Assembly (NCBI GenBank): GCA_934096805.1
Contig: CAKOMW010000001.1
Span: 310,001 to 374,000, forward strand
Direction: 5' to 3'
From: an uncultured Bacilli bacterium
GTDB taxonomy: Bacteria; Bacillota_I; Bacilli_A; RF39; UBA660
Length of the DNA stretch: 64,000 bases
Notes under the pieces: generated by a model
What the model saw: the letters and a program-made list of their open reading frames with translations, nothing else
Told to the model about the DNA's origin: nothing
The model's database searches: none
Position numbers and translations under genes: made by a program
Shown: one piece after another, positions 18,570 to 26,646 of the stretch
Position numbering within the stretch: position 1 is the stretch's first letter
Layout of the letters: each line of letters begins with the position of its first letter

Positions 18570-18882
18570 TAATGATAATAAGATTAGTAATCCTTTAGTA
18601 GAAGTTCCTTCTGGAATTTCTATGAACGATAAAGATTATATGAACAGTTTACTTTCTATTGAAAAGTGTATGTTAAAGAATTATGCTGTTGCTCTTACAG
18701 AAGCTAGTAATGAATTTTTGCATGATAATTATCTTAATATGTTTGATGAAATTGATGATTTGCAAAGAAGGATTTTTAATGCAATGTTTAGACGTGGTTG
18801 GTATGTCTTAGAAAAGGCTGATGATTCTTGTGTTAGTGAAAAACTTGATATGTTGGAAAAAGAACAAAGGGATTTGAATTAA
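18562..18882 (+). CDS. Spore coat protein, CotF family
   Basis: I use the ATG at 18562, preceded by AAAGGAAG, giving 106 residues. The sequence MNDKDYMNSLLSIEKCMLKNY...LTEASNEFLHDNYLNMFDEIDDLQ...FNAMFRRGWYVLEKAD is a good match to the Coat F domain, a ferritin-like helical bundle of spore coats in Bacilli. Family members are usually 80-150 residues, so this is full length. It overlaps the upstream coat-like gene and ends in a terminator, so the pair is a short operon. Confidence 0.8.
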   Translation: MNNNDNKISNPLVEVPSGISMNDKDYMNSLLSIEKCMLKNYAVALTEASNEFLHDNYLNMFDEIDDLQRRIFNAMFRRGWYVLEKADDSCVSEKLDMLEKEQRDLN

Positions 18883-18894
18883 TCTCTTTTTTTT
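18866..18894 (+). terminator. Terminator of the CotF operon
   Basis: AAAGGGATT (18866-18874) pairs with AATCTCTTT (18881-18889), with a T run. The stem overlaps the last codons of the cotF-like gene. Confidence 0.75.
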
Positions 18895-19014
18895 GTAAAG
18901 TGGTTTACTCTATTTTATAGGTTTTTCTTTTATTTTTTCTTTTTTTATTTATATTTTTTTGTTTGGTCTTACAATTTATATAATTTTATAGTATACTTAT
19001 ATAGAATAGTTGAT

Positions 19015-19043
19015 TTTACACGAATATAATTAAATGATATAAT
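19015..19043 (+). promoter_or_regulatory. SigA-type promoter of cdaA-cdaR
   Basis: TTTACA (19015-19020), a 17-bp spacer and TATAAT (19038-19043) lie about 20 bases before the cdaA start. Confidence 0.6.
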
Positions 19044-19064
19044 TTAAATGGAGGTATTTTATTT

Positions 19065-19883
19065 ATGAGTTTTGATACTATTGTTTCGACTTTACTTAAT
19101 GTAGTAGATATTGCTATTGTTTGGGCACTTATTTATGCTCTTCTTAAGAATATAAAAAATAATGTTAAATTATCTTTATTATTTAAAGGAATAGTTTTTA
19201 TAGTTATTCTAAAGTTTATTGCTGATTGGGCCAATTTGACTCTTGTGGGTTTGTTTCTGGAATATGTTATTCAATGGGGACCTCTTGCGTTGATTGTTAT
19301 TTTTCAACCTGAAATTAGGAATATTTTAGAACAAATTGGTAAAACACAGCTTCTTGGTCGGCATAAAGTACTTACTGTTGATGAGAGAGAAAGACTGGTT
19401 TATGAGCTTATCAATGCTGTTGACTATATGAGAAAAGCAAGAATTGGTGCTTTAATAGTTTTAGAAAGAGATGTTAGTTTACAGGAATATATTTCTAAGT
19501 CTACTAATTTATATGCTGAAATTACTAGTGAATTATTGATTTCTCTTTTCTTTCCAAATAATCCGCTTCATGATGGTGGTGTTATTATTCAAGGCGATAA
19601 AATTAGTTGTGCTGGAGCAGTTTTTCCTACTAGTAACAGTTTAAAGATTAATAAGAGACTTGGTACACGTCATAGGGCTGGTCTTGGTATTACCGAAGAA
19701 ACTGATGCTATTTCAGTTATTGTTTCCGAAGAAACAGGTAGAGTTTCGATAGCTCTTAAGGGTGAACTTTATTATAATATTACTATTGATGATGCAAGGA
19801 TTCTTTTGATTGATGAGTTAAGACCAAAACAAGAAGATTTTGAAGATTATTATGATGAGGAGGAAGTATATAATGAAAAATAA
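19065..19883 (+). CDS. cdaA: Diadenylate cyclase CdaA (c-di-AMP synthase)
   Basis: The 272-residue protein joins two ATP into c-di-AMP, a second messenger controlling potassium, osmolyte and wall balance. Three N-terminal membrane helices (residues about 10-85) are followed by the DAC domain with PLHDGGVII (usually DGA) and LGTRHRAGLGI (the RHR motif), then IVSEETGRVS. Length matches the family. It overlaps cdaR by 11 bases, the usual CdaA-CdaR pairing, but no glmM follows. The DGA to DGG change lies next to the catalytic Asp, which is kept, so activity is expected. Confidence 0.93.
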   Translation: MSFDTIVSTLLNVVDIAIVWALIYALLKNIKNNVKLSLLFKGIVFIVILKFIADWANLTLVGLFLEYVIQWGPLALIVIFQPEIRNILEQIGKTQLLGRHKVLTVDERERLVYELINAVDYMRKARIGALIVLERDVSLQEYISKSTNLYAEITSELLISLFFPNNPLHDGGVIIQGDKISCAGAVFPTSNSLKINKRLGTRHRAGLGITEETDAISVIVSEETGRVSIALKGELYYNITIDDARILLIDELRPKQEDFEDYYDEEEVYNEK

Positions 19884-21267
19884 AAAGTCCTCAAAAAAGG
19901 GTAAATTTTGGAAAAAGATATTGAGGGGGATATATAAGTTTTTTAATGGTATTTATAAGTTCTTTGATAGATTAATTATTACTCCGATTGCTAGATTTAT
20001 GATGATGATTATGAAGTTTTTAAATGCTAATAGTAAACCTCTTGAGAGATTACTTAATAATAAAATGTTTCTTATTGTTATTTCGTTAGTGCTTTCTCTT
20101 GCTGCATTTTTTTGGGTAGATAAGTTAGCTGATACGATGATGAATAATTCTGCTGATGTTATTTATGGTAAAGATGTTAGTGTTTTATATAATGAAGAGG
20201 CTTATGTTGTTGAGGGATTGCCTAAGTCTGTTGATATTACTTTGATTGGAAGGCGTGCAGATTTGTATCTTGCTAATCAATATCAATCTGATGAAGTTGT
20301 TGTGGATCTTAGAGGCTTAAAGCCTGGCACTCATAGGGTTCCTCTTAAGTATAAGAGTTCTGTTACTTCGATAGATTATAAGATTGATCCTTCTTATGCT
20401 AGTGTTACTATATATGAAAAAGTTTCTGAATCTAGAAAGGTTACTAAGGAAATTCTCTATGAAGATAAGCTTGATTCTAGGTATTCTATTACTAATACTT
20501 CATTTAGTAGAGATGAAGTTTATATTAAGGGTGCTGAGTATAAGCTAAAAGAAGTGGCGATGGTTAAGGCTCTTCTTGATGTTACTAATATTGTTAATCC
20601 TAGTGTTGGTACAACAACACTTAAAGATATACCTCTTGTTGCATATGATAAAAATGGTAATAAGATGAATGTTGAAATTGTTCCTAAAACGGTTGATGCT
20701 ACGGTTGAGATTGCTTCTCCAAGCAAGGAAGTTCCGATTAGGGTTGTTCCTTCTGGTAATACATTGTTTGGTAAGTCTATTGATACTATTACGGTTAGTC
20801 AAACTAATGTTAAGTTATTTGGTGATTTAGATGTTATATCTAAGATTGATTATTTACCTGTTTCTATAAATGTTAATGGTATATCTAAGACTACTGAGTA
20901 TAATGTTAATTTGTCTCTTCCAAGTGGGGTTAATGAAGCTAGTACGAAGTCGGTTGTTGTTAAAGTTACACTTGGTGATACTAAGACTAAGACAATTGAT
21001 GATGTTAGTATTGCTACTAAGAATTTAGGTAGTGGCTTTGTTGCGAAAGCTTCTGGAAAGGAAAATTCTAAGGTTTCGGTTGTTCTTAAGGGAACTAATG
21101 CTAATATTAAGTCTGTTACGACTGATGCTATTTCAGCATATGTTGATTTGAAAGGACTTGGTGTTGGTACTCATGAGGTTGCTGTTAAAGTTGATGGTGA
21201 TGACTTGAAGCTTAGTTATACTCCGACTGTGAAAACGGTTAAAATTATAATTACCAAAGAGAAATAA
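19873..21267 (+). CDS. cdaR: CdaR, YbbR-domain regulator of CdaA
   Basis: The ATG at 19873 is chosen because GAGGAGG precedes it. The 464-residue protein has a basic N-terminus, one membrane helix (FLIVISLVLSLAAFFWV) and an outer part made of about four YbbR repeats, each with a VDLRGLKPGTH-like motif (another is VDLKGLGVGTHEV). CdaR binds CdaA in the membrane and adjusts c-di-AMP output. It overlaps the cdaA stop, giving coupled translation, and is followed by a strong terminator. Confidence 0.88.
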   Translation: MKNKKSSKKGKFWKKILRGIYKFFNGIYKFFDRLIITPIARFMMMIMKFLNANSKPLERLLNNKMFLIVISLVLSLAAFFWVDKLADTMMNNSADVIYGKDVSVLYNEEAYVVEGLPKSVDITLIGRRADLYLANQYQSDEVVVDLRGLKPGTHRVPLKYKSSVTSIDYKIDPSYASVTIYEKVSESRKVTKEILYEDKLDSRYSITNTSFSRDEVYIKGAEYKLKEVAMVKALLDVTNIVNPSVGTTTLKDIPLVAYDKNGNKMNVEIVPKTVDATVEIASPSKEVPIRVVPSGNTLFGKSIDTITVSQTNVKLFGDLDVISKIDYLPVSINVNGISKTTEYNVNLSLPSGVNEASTKSVVVKVTLGDTKTKTIDDVSIATKNLGSGFVAKASGKENSKVSVVLKGTNANIKSVTTDAISAYVDLKGLGVGTHEVAVKVDGDDLKLSYTPTVKTVKIIITKEK

Positions 21268-21285
21268 TTGTTTCTCTTTTTTTTT
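21256..21285 (+). terminator. Terminator of cdaA-cdaR
   Basis: AAAGAGAAA (21256-21264) and TTTCTCTTT (21271-21279) form a 9-bp stem, followed by T residues. Confidence 0.85.
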
Positions 21286-21286
21286 G

Positions 21287-21315
21287 TTGTTACAAAGACA
21301 AATGTTTGGTATAAT
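21287..21315 (+). promoter_or_regulatory. SigA-type promoter of dinB
   Basis: TTGTTA (21287-21292), 17 bp, then TATAAT (21310-21315). It lies directly after the cdaR terminator and before dinB. No clear LexA site was seen around it. Confidence 0.6.
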
Positions 21316-21335
21316 TGTAGTGAGGTGTACTGGTT

Positions 21336-22517
21336 ATGGAAAGGATAATATTGCACATAGATGTTAATAATGCTTTTTTGTCATGGACTGCTGTTTATTT
21401 GCTTAATAATGGCTATGGGGAAGATATTAGAAATATAGTTTCTGTAATTGGTGGTGATGAGTCTAAGAGATCTGGAATAGTTGTGGCTAAGAGTCCACTT
21501 GCTAAGAAATATGGGATTGTTTCTGCTGAAACTTTGTATAGTGCTAGAAAGAAGTATCCTAAATTGCAGGTTTTTAGACCTAATTATTCTTTTTATGGTG
21601 AAATTAGTAATAAGTTATTTTCTTTTCTTAAAAAGATTACGCCTGATATGGAGATTGCTTCGATTGATGAATGTTATATGGATTATGGTAAAATTAAAGG
21701 TATTTATGGAGATGAGATTTTGTTTGCTCATAAACTTAAAGATAAGATTTATTCTTTATTTGGGTTTACTGTTAATATTGGGATTGCTAATAATAAGCTT
21801 TGTGCTAAGATGGCTAGTGATTTTTTAAAACCTAATATGGTTCATACTTTGTATGATAGGGAAATTGCTAGTAAGATGTGGCCTCTTCCGATTGATGAGT
21901 TGTTTATGGTGGGAAAGAGTACTTCTTCAAAGCTTAAGATGTTAGGGATTAAAACGATTGGAGATCTTGCTAATTTTGATTCATATCGTTTGTCTAAATA
22001 CTTTAAGAATTATAAAGATTTGATTGATAGAGCTTGGGGTTTGGATGATAGCGAAGTTGATAGTTCTTTGTATGTCAATAAGGGAATTAGTAATGAGGTT
22101 ACTTTGCCTTTTGATGCTACGGATAGTTCGATGCTTTTTGATTCGTTATTTAGTCTTAGTGATAAGGTTTCTAATAGAATTAAGAATATGGACAAGTATG
22201 CTTTTGTTGTTTGTGTTGTTTTAAAGGATAGTTTTTTTAAAAGAAGATCTCATCAGATTAAACTTAAAAATCCTGTTAATGATGCTTCAGAGATTTTTTC
22301 TATTAGCAAGAGGCTTCTTTCTGAAATGTGGAAGGATGATGATAGAATAAGGCTTGTTGGGATAAGGCTTGATGATTTGGTTAATGATTATAATTATCAA
22401 CTTTCATTATTTGATGATAAGGTTTCTGAGAAGGATAATGTTGATAAGATTTTGTTTGATATTAATAAAAAACTTGGTTTTGATGCTGTAAAGAAGTGTA
22501 ATAAGTCTATAAAATAG
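21336..22517 (+). CDS. dinB: Y-family DNA polymerase IV (DinB)
   Basis: This 393-residue error-prone polymerase copies past lesions. MERIILHIDVNNAFLSW carries the first catalytic Asp, and SIDECYMDYG carries the catalytic Asp/Glu pair of the palm. GIVSAETLYSARKKYP is the fingers region, and helix-hairpin-helix and little-finger regions follow. In the first motif DVNNAFLSW the usual Cys/Phe-Phe is replaced by Asn-Ala-Phe, as in many Firmicutes members. The stretch near the C-terminus, QLSLFDD, looks like a beta-clamp binding motif. The gene has its own promoter. Confidence 0.88.
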   Translation: MERIILHIDVNNAFLSWTAVYLLNNGYGEDIRNIVSVIGGDESKRSGIVVAKSPLAKKYGIVSAETLYSARKKYPKLQVFRPNYSFYGEISNKLFSFLKKITPDMEIASIDECYMDYGKIKGIYGDEILFAHKLKDKIYSLFGFTVNIGIANNKLCAKMASDFLKPNMVHTLYDREIASKMWPLPIDELFMVGKSTSSKLKMLGIKTIGDLANFDSYRLSKYFKNYKDLIDRAWGLDDSEVDSSLYVNKGISNEVTLPFDATDSSMLFDSLFSLSDKVSNRIKNMDKYAFVVCVVLKDSFFKRRSHQIKLKNPVNDASEIFSISKRLLSEMWKDDDRIRLVGIRLDDLVNDYNYQLSLFDDKVSEKDNVDKILFDINKKLGFDAVKKCNKSIK

Positions 22518-22551
22518 TTTTGTTTTGTGATATTATTATAATGGTGATGAT

Positions 22552-23727
22552 ATGAAAACTATACTTGATTTTGATTTTAAGGATAAGACTGTTGTTTTAA
22601 GATGTGATTTTAATGTTACTATTAAGGATGGTGTTATCCTTTCTGATTCTAAGATTGTTAAGAGTTTAAAGAGTATTAATTATATCTTAGAAAATGGAGG
22701 ACGTCTTGTTATTCTTTCACATTTAGGTAAGATTAAGACTATGGAGGATAGAAATAATAATAGTTTAAGACTTGTTTTTGAAAGACTTAAAGAGCTTACT
22801 TCTGGTAAAATTGACTTTTGTGATTCTCTTGATTTTGATGAAATTTCTGGGTTTGTTTCTTCCCTTGATTATGGAAGAGGTGTTCTTTTGGAAAATACAA
22901 GGTTTTATGATGTTCCTGATAGATTAGAGAGTGATTGTTCTTCTTCTTTGTCTTCTTTTTATGCTTCGCTTGGGGATATTTTTATAAATGATGCTTTTGG
23001 TACGATTCATAGAAAACATGCTTCAAATTATGGTGTTTCTTCGATTCTTCCTTCAGGGATTGGCTTTCTTGTTATGAAAGAGATAAAAAATCTTAGTGTG
23101 CTTGATAATCCAGAGAGGCCTTTTGTGGTTATTATGGGTGGTGCTAAATTGTCTTCAAAGCTTGGTGTAATTAATTCTTTGCTTTCTAAGGTTGATTATT
23201 TGCTTGTTGGTGGGGCAATGAGTTATACTTTTTTAAAGGCTAAGGGTTATAGTGTTGGAAAGTGTTTGTATGAGGAGGATTATGTTTCTTATTGTGAAGA
23301 TTTACTTTCTAAATATTCTGATAAAATAATACTTCCTGTTGATTTGTATGGGTCTTCTTCTTATTCTAATGCTACTTTAAAGGAATATTGTTTGGTTTCT
23401 TCTATTCCTGATTCATTTATTGGTCTTGATATGGGTGATAAAACCATTTCTCTTTTTTGCGATTATTTGCGTGATGCTAAGACTATTTTTTGGAATGGTC
23501 CGGTTGGAGTTTATGAATTTAGTAATTATATAAATGGTTCTAAGGAATTGATGTCTTTTCTTGGTAGTATTCCAGCAATTAAAATACTTGGTGGAGGAGA
23601 TAGTGTTAGTTGTATGGATATGCTTTCGTCTGCTTCTTCTGTTACTTATGTGTCAACTGGAGGGGGTGCAACTTTAGAGTATATTGTTGATAAAAAATTG
23701 CCTGGTTTAGTTTATATGGAGGATTAA
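22552..23727 (+). CDS. pgk: Phosphoglycerate kinase
   Basis: It converts 1,3-bisphosphoglycerate and ADP to 3-phosphoglycerate and ATP in glycolysis. Recognisable parts are VVLRCDFNV near the N-terminus, LLENTRFYD, FINDAFGTIHRKHAS, VIMGGAKLSSK and the C-terminal nucleotide site FWNGPVGVYEF...GGGDS...STGGGATLEY. Its 391 residues match the family size. The next gene, tpiA, starts right after its stop, so the two glycolytic genes form an operon. Sequence between motifs is diverged and Ser-rich. Confidence 0.95.
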   Translation: MKTILDFDFKDKTVVLRCDFNVTIKDGVILSDSKIVKSLKSINYILENGGRLVILSHLGKIKTMEDRNNNSLRLVFERLKELTSGKIDFCDSLDFDEISGFVSSLDYGRGVLLENTRFYDVPDRLESDCSSSLSSFYASLGDIFINDAFGTIHRKHASNYGVSSILPSGIGFLVMKEIKNLSVLDNPERPFVVIMGGAKLSSKLGVINSLLSKVDYLLVGGAMSYTFLKAKGYSVGKCLYEEDYVSYCEDLLSKYSDKIILPVDLYGSSSYSNATLKEYCLVSSIPDSFIGLDMGDKTISLFCDYLRDAKTIFWNGPVGVYEFSNYINGSKELMSFLGSIPAIKILGGGDSVSCMDMLSSASSVTYVSTGGGATLEYIVDKKLPGLVYMED

Positions 23728-24435
23728 ATGGATAAGAAAATAGTTGTTTTAAATCATAAGAATTATTTGGATTTTTCTTCGGTTAAGTCATATCTTTTGG
23801 AGATTAATAATTATATTAGAAGTGATTTAGATGTTATTATTTGTCCAAATAGTTTGTACGTTCCTTTTTTTAGGGGCAAGTATAGTTTCCTTTTAGGAGT
23901 TCAGGATGTTGGTCTTGGAGTAGTGGGAGAAATTTCTGCTTCTTGTGCTAAGTCTATGGATGTTAAATATTCCTTGGTTGGACATGGTGAAAGAAAGGAG
24001 ATACTTTCTGAAAGTAATAAGATAATTAATTTAAAGATTAAGGATTGTATTGATAATGGAATAAGACCGATTGTTTTTTTGGGAGAGACTTTTTTAGAGT
24101 ATTCTAGGAAAAAAACGCAGGATGTTATTTCAAAACAGATTAGGGATTATTTTAAGGACGTTGATGTAAGAGAGGATATAATTGTTTGCTATGAACCGAT
24201 ATTTTCTATTGGTAAGGATGATTGTTTAGATAGTTCTTTTATTGCTTCGATTGTTTCTTTAATAAAAATGATTTTTATTAAAAATTTTGGTTGTTCAATT
24301 AAGGTTTTATATGGTGGAGGGGTTAATGAAAAGAATATTTCTTCTTTGACTAAAATAGAAGAACTTGATGGTTTTGTTTTAGGAAATGTTAGTGTTTATC
24401 CTGATAGGGTTCTTGATATTTTTAATAAAATTTAG
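23728..24435 (+). CDS. tpiA: Triosephosphate isomerase
   Basis: It interconverts dihydroxyacetone phosphate and glyceraldehyde-3-phosphate. The catalytic residues are visible: Lys in VLNHKNYL, His in LVGHGERKEI (commonly GHSERR) and Glu in CYEPIFSIG (commonly AYEPVWAIG). The phosphate-binding LYGGGVN is near the end. The 235 residues are slightly short for the family (about 250), and sequence identity to standard enzymes appears low. It is directly coupled to pgk. Confidence 0.92.
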   Translation: MDKKIVVLNHKNYLDFSSVKSYLLEINNYIRSDLDVIICPNSLYVPFFRGKYSFLLGVQDVGLGVVGEISASCAKSMDVKYSLVGHGERKEILSESNKIINLKIKDCIDNGIRPIVFLGETFLEYSRKKTQDVISKQIRDYFKDVDVREDIIVCYEPIFSIGKDDCLDSSFIASIVSLIKMIFIKNFGCSIKVLYGGGVNEKNISSLTKIEELDGFVLGNVSVYPDRVLDIFNKI

Positions 24436-24527
24436 TTTTCGACAAATTTAGATATTTTATACTCTAGAAATTAATTATTTTTTGTAGTACAATGTAGTAG
24501 CGTGGTAGTAAAATGAAGGGAGAGAAA

Positions 24528-25289
24528 ATGGAAAAAATTAAATTAATTGTAGTAGACGATAACGTGGAGTTAGTTAGTATGATTAAGGAGTATTTTAGTG
24601 GTCACGCAGATATTAGTGTAGTTGGAACTGCGAAAGATGGAGAAGAAGGCATGGAGTTAATAAGAAATGTTGATTCTTACGATGTTGTTTTATTGGATCT
24701 TATTATGCCTAAGAAAGATGGTTTAGAAGTATTACAAGATATGAAAAAGGAAAATATTTCTAAGAAGGTTATTGTTCTTACGTCTTATAATACTCAAGAA
24801 ATGATAAGAAAGGTTTCAGAAATGGGTGTTAATTATTTTATGCTTAAACCTTTTGAGTTTTCTTTTCTAGAGAAGAAGATAATGGAATTTGATGATGAAT
24901 ATGATAATAAAGCAATAGATTTGTATCATCAAAATTTACAAATATCTATTACAAATATTTTACATGAGCTTGGTGTTCCATCTCATATTAAAGGTTACCA
25001 ATATATTAGAGAAGGTATTTCTATTATTTATAAAAGGCCTGATGTTATTGGTGGAATTACAAAGGAGCTTTATCCAGAGATTGCAGATAGATATGATACA
25101 ACTGTTTCGCGTGTTGAAAGAGCAATAAGACATGCAATTGAGGTTAGTTGGAATCGTGGCAATTGGGATTTGATGGAAGAAATATTTGGACATAGTGTAG
25201 ATATTGATAAGGCTAAACCTACGAATAGTGAGTTTATTGTGACTATTGCGGATAAGCTTAGATTAGAGTTTGGTTCAGTAGCAGTTTAA
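24528..25289 (+). CDS. spo0A: Sporulation master regulator Spo0A
   Basis: The ATG at 24528 follows AAGGGAG; 24513 would add five residues. The 253-residue protein has an N-terminal receiver domain (VVDDN, phosphoacceptor Asp in VLLDLIMPKKDG, KP in MLKPFEF) and the C-terminal Spo0A DNA-binding domain with the nearly invariant SRVERAIRHAIEVSWNRGN. Phosphorylated Spo0A starts sporulation. It has a promoter-containing gap upstream and a terminator after it. With the CotF and YjcZ genes it shows the lineage has, or recently had, sporulation. Confidence 0.96.
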   Translation: MEKIKLIVVDDNVELVSMIKEYFSGHADISVVGTAKDGEEGMELIRNVDSYDVVLLDLIMPKKDGLEVLQDMKKENISKKVIVLTSYNTQEMIRKVSEMGVNYFMLKPFEFSFLEKKIMEFDDEYDNKAIDLYHQNLQISITNILHELGVPSHIKGYQYIREGISIIYKRPDVIGGITKELYPEIADRYDTTVSRVERAIRHAIEVSWNRGNWDLMEEIFGHSVDIDKAKPTNSEFIVTIADKLRLEFGSVAV

Positions 25290-25297
25290 TAAATTTT

Positions 25298-25319
25298 AGC
25301 AAGTTTTGTCTTGCTTTTT
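25298..25319 (+). terminator. Terminator of spo0A
   Basis: AGCAAG (25298-25303) and CTTGCT (25310-25315) flank TTTTGT, followed by T residues. Confidence 0.75.
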
Positions 25320-25372
25320 ATTTTGCTTTGTTTTATACTTAAGTTATGATATTGGATAGGAGGATACAATTT

Positions 25373-26644
25373 ATGGAACGAAAAATAAGCGATGAATTAC
25401 TTAAGTGGAAAGTAGATTCTTATAGAAAACCAATGTTACTTTATGGAATAAGTGGTTGTGGTAAGACTTATAGTGCACTTTCTTTTGGTAATGAGGAGTA
25501 TAAAAATACGATTTATTTTGATTGTAATAATAATTTGGAACTTAGTTATGTCTTTGATAAAAATACTACTGTTGATAAACTTGTTCGTGGTCTTAGTGCG
25601 ATTTCGCTTGAGACTATTTTTAAGGGTGAAAGTTTAATTATTTTTGATAATGTTAATGAAAAAATTTTAAAGAGTGTTCTTGCTTTGTTTGCTACAGGGG
25701 ATTATCATATTATTATGATTACTAATGATTTTTCTTTTGTTTCTTTTTGTAAGGGAAAGAGTGTTGTTTTAAAGAAAATGACTTTGGTTACTTTTTTTGA
25801 GTATTTGAAGTTTATTGGTAAGGAACAAATGATAGCTTTTATTGAGGATAGTTTTAAGACTGATAAACCTATGCCTTTTCATTCTTTAGCGATGGAGATT
25901 TATAATGATTATGTGATTTGTGGTGGATATCCGGTTGCTATTTGTTCTTATAATGAGAATGATTCTTATAATTTTCTTAGTTCAATTCATGAGAGAAATG
26001 TGATTCTTCTTAAGAATAAATTATTTTTACTTGATAATTTAATTGATATTAAACGTAGTAGTGATATTTTTAATAATGTTGCAATTCAGCTTTTGAAAGG
26101 TAATAGAAAGTTTGTTTATGGAATGATTAAGAGTGGTGCTAGGAGTAAAGAATATAGCCGTTGTCTTGATTTTATGGAGAATAATAATATGGTTATAAAG
26201 AGTGTGCGTTTGAATGAGATTGTGTCTCCGATTAGTAAAGGTAAGGATCAAGATAATTTTAAACTTTATTATAATGATTCTGGTATTTTGTATAAAAAGA
26301 TGAATGTTAGTGGCAATAGGCTTCTTACTAATGAAAAGCTTATGGGAATTTTATATGAAAATAGTATTGTTACTTCTCTTAGTAATAATGGCTTTAATAT
26401 ATATCATTATCATTCTTTAGGTAAGGCTTTTTTGGATTTAGTTATTCAAACTAGAACGGGAAAAATTATTCCGATTGAGATTGTTTCTTCTTTGGTTAGT
26501 TCAAAGTCTAAGAGTTTGGCTCTTACTATGAAGAAGTATAATTTGTCTTTTGCTATTAGGTTTACTAGTGATAATTTTAAAATGAAGAATGGTATTAAGT
26601 ATGTGCCGTATTATGCTAGTTGTTGTGTGAATGAGGGGATGTAG
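25373..26644 (+). CDS. AAA ATPase with DUF4143-like C-terminal domain
   Basis: The start at 25373 is preceded by TAGGAGG; the in-frame ATG at 25346 lies before that site. The 423-residue protein has Walker A (LLYGISGCGKTYSA), a Walker B-like LIIFDN and a C-terminal nuclease-like or restriction-type fold region (YHYHSLGKAFLDLVIQTRTGKIIPIEIVSS) typical of the ATP-binding/DUF4143 family. The cellular role of this family is not settled. It lies between spo0A and gpmI with two bases before gpmI, so it may be co-transcribed with gpmI. Confidence 0.75.
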   Translation: MERKISDELLKWKVDSYRKPMLLYGISGCGKTYSALSFGNEEYKNTIYFDCNNNLELSYVFDKNTTVDKLVRGLSAISLETIFKGESLIIFDNVNEKILKSVLALFATGDYHIIMITNDFSFVSFCKGKSVVLKKMTLVTFFEYLKFIGKEQMIAFIEDSFKTDKPMPFHSLAMEIYNDYVICGGYPVAICSYNENDSYNFLSSIHERNVILLKNKLFLLDNLIDIKRSSDIFNNVAIQLLKGNRKFVYGMIKSGARSKEYSRCLDFMENNNMVIKSVRLNEIVSPISKGKDQDNFKLYYNDSGILYKKMNVSGNRLLTNEKLMGILYENSIVTSLSNNGFNIYHYHSLGKAFLDLVIQTRTGKIIPIEIVSSLVSSKSKSLALTMKKYNLSFAIRFTSDNFKMKNGIKYVPYYASCCVNEGM

Positions 26645-26646
26645 TT

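Noticed and set aside
22537..22542. TATAAT just before pgk as its promoter
   Set aside because: The transcript would start at or after the ribosome-binding site, and no -35 box fits.
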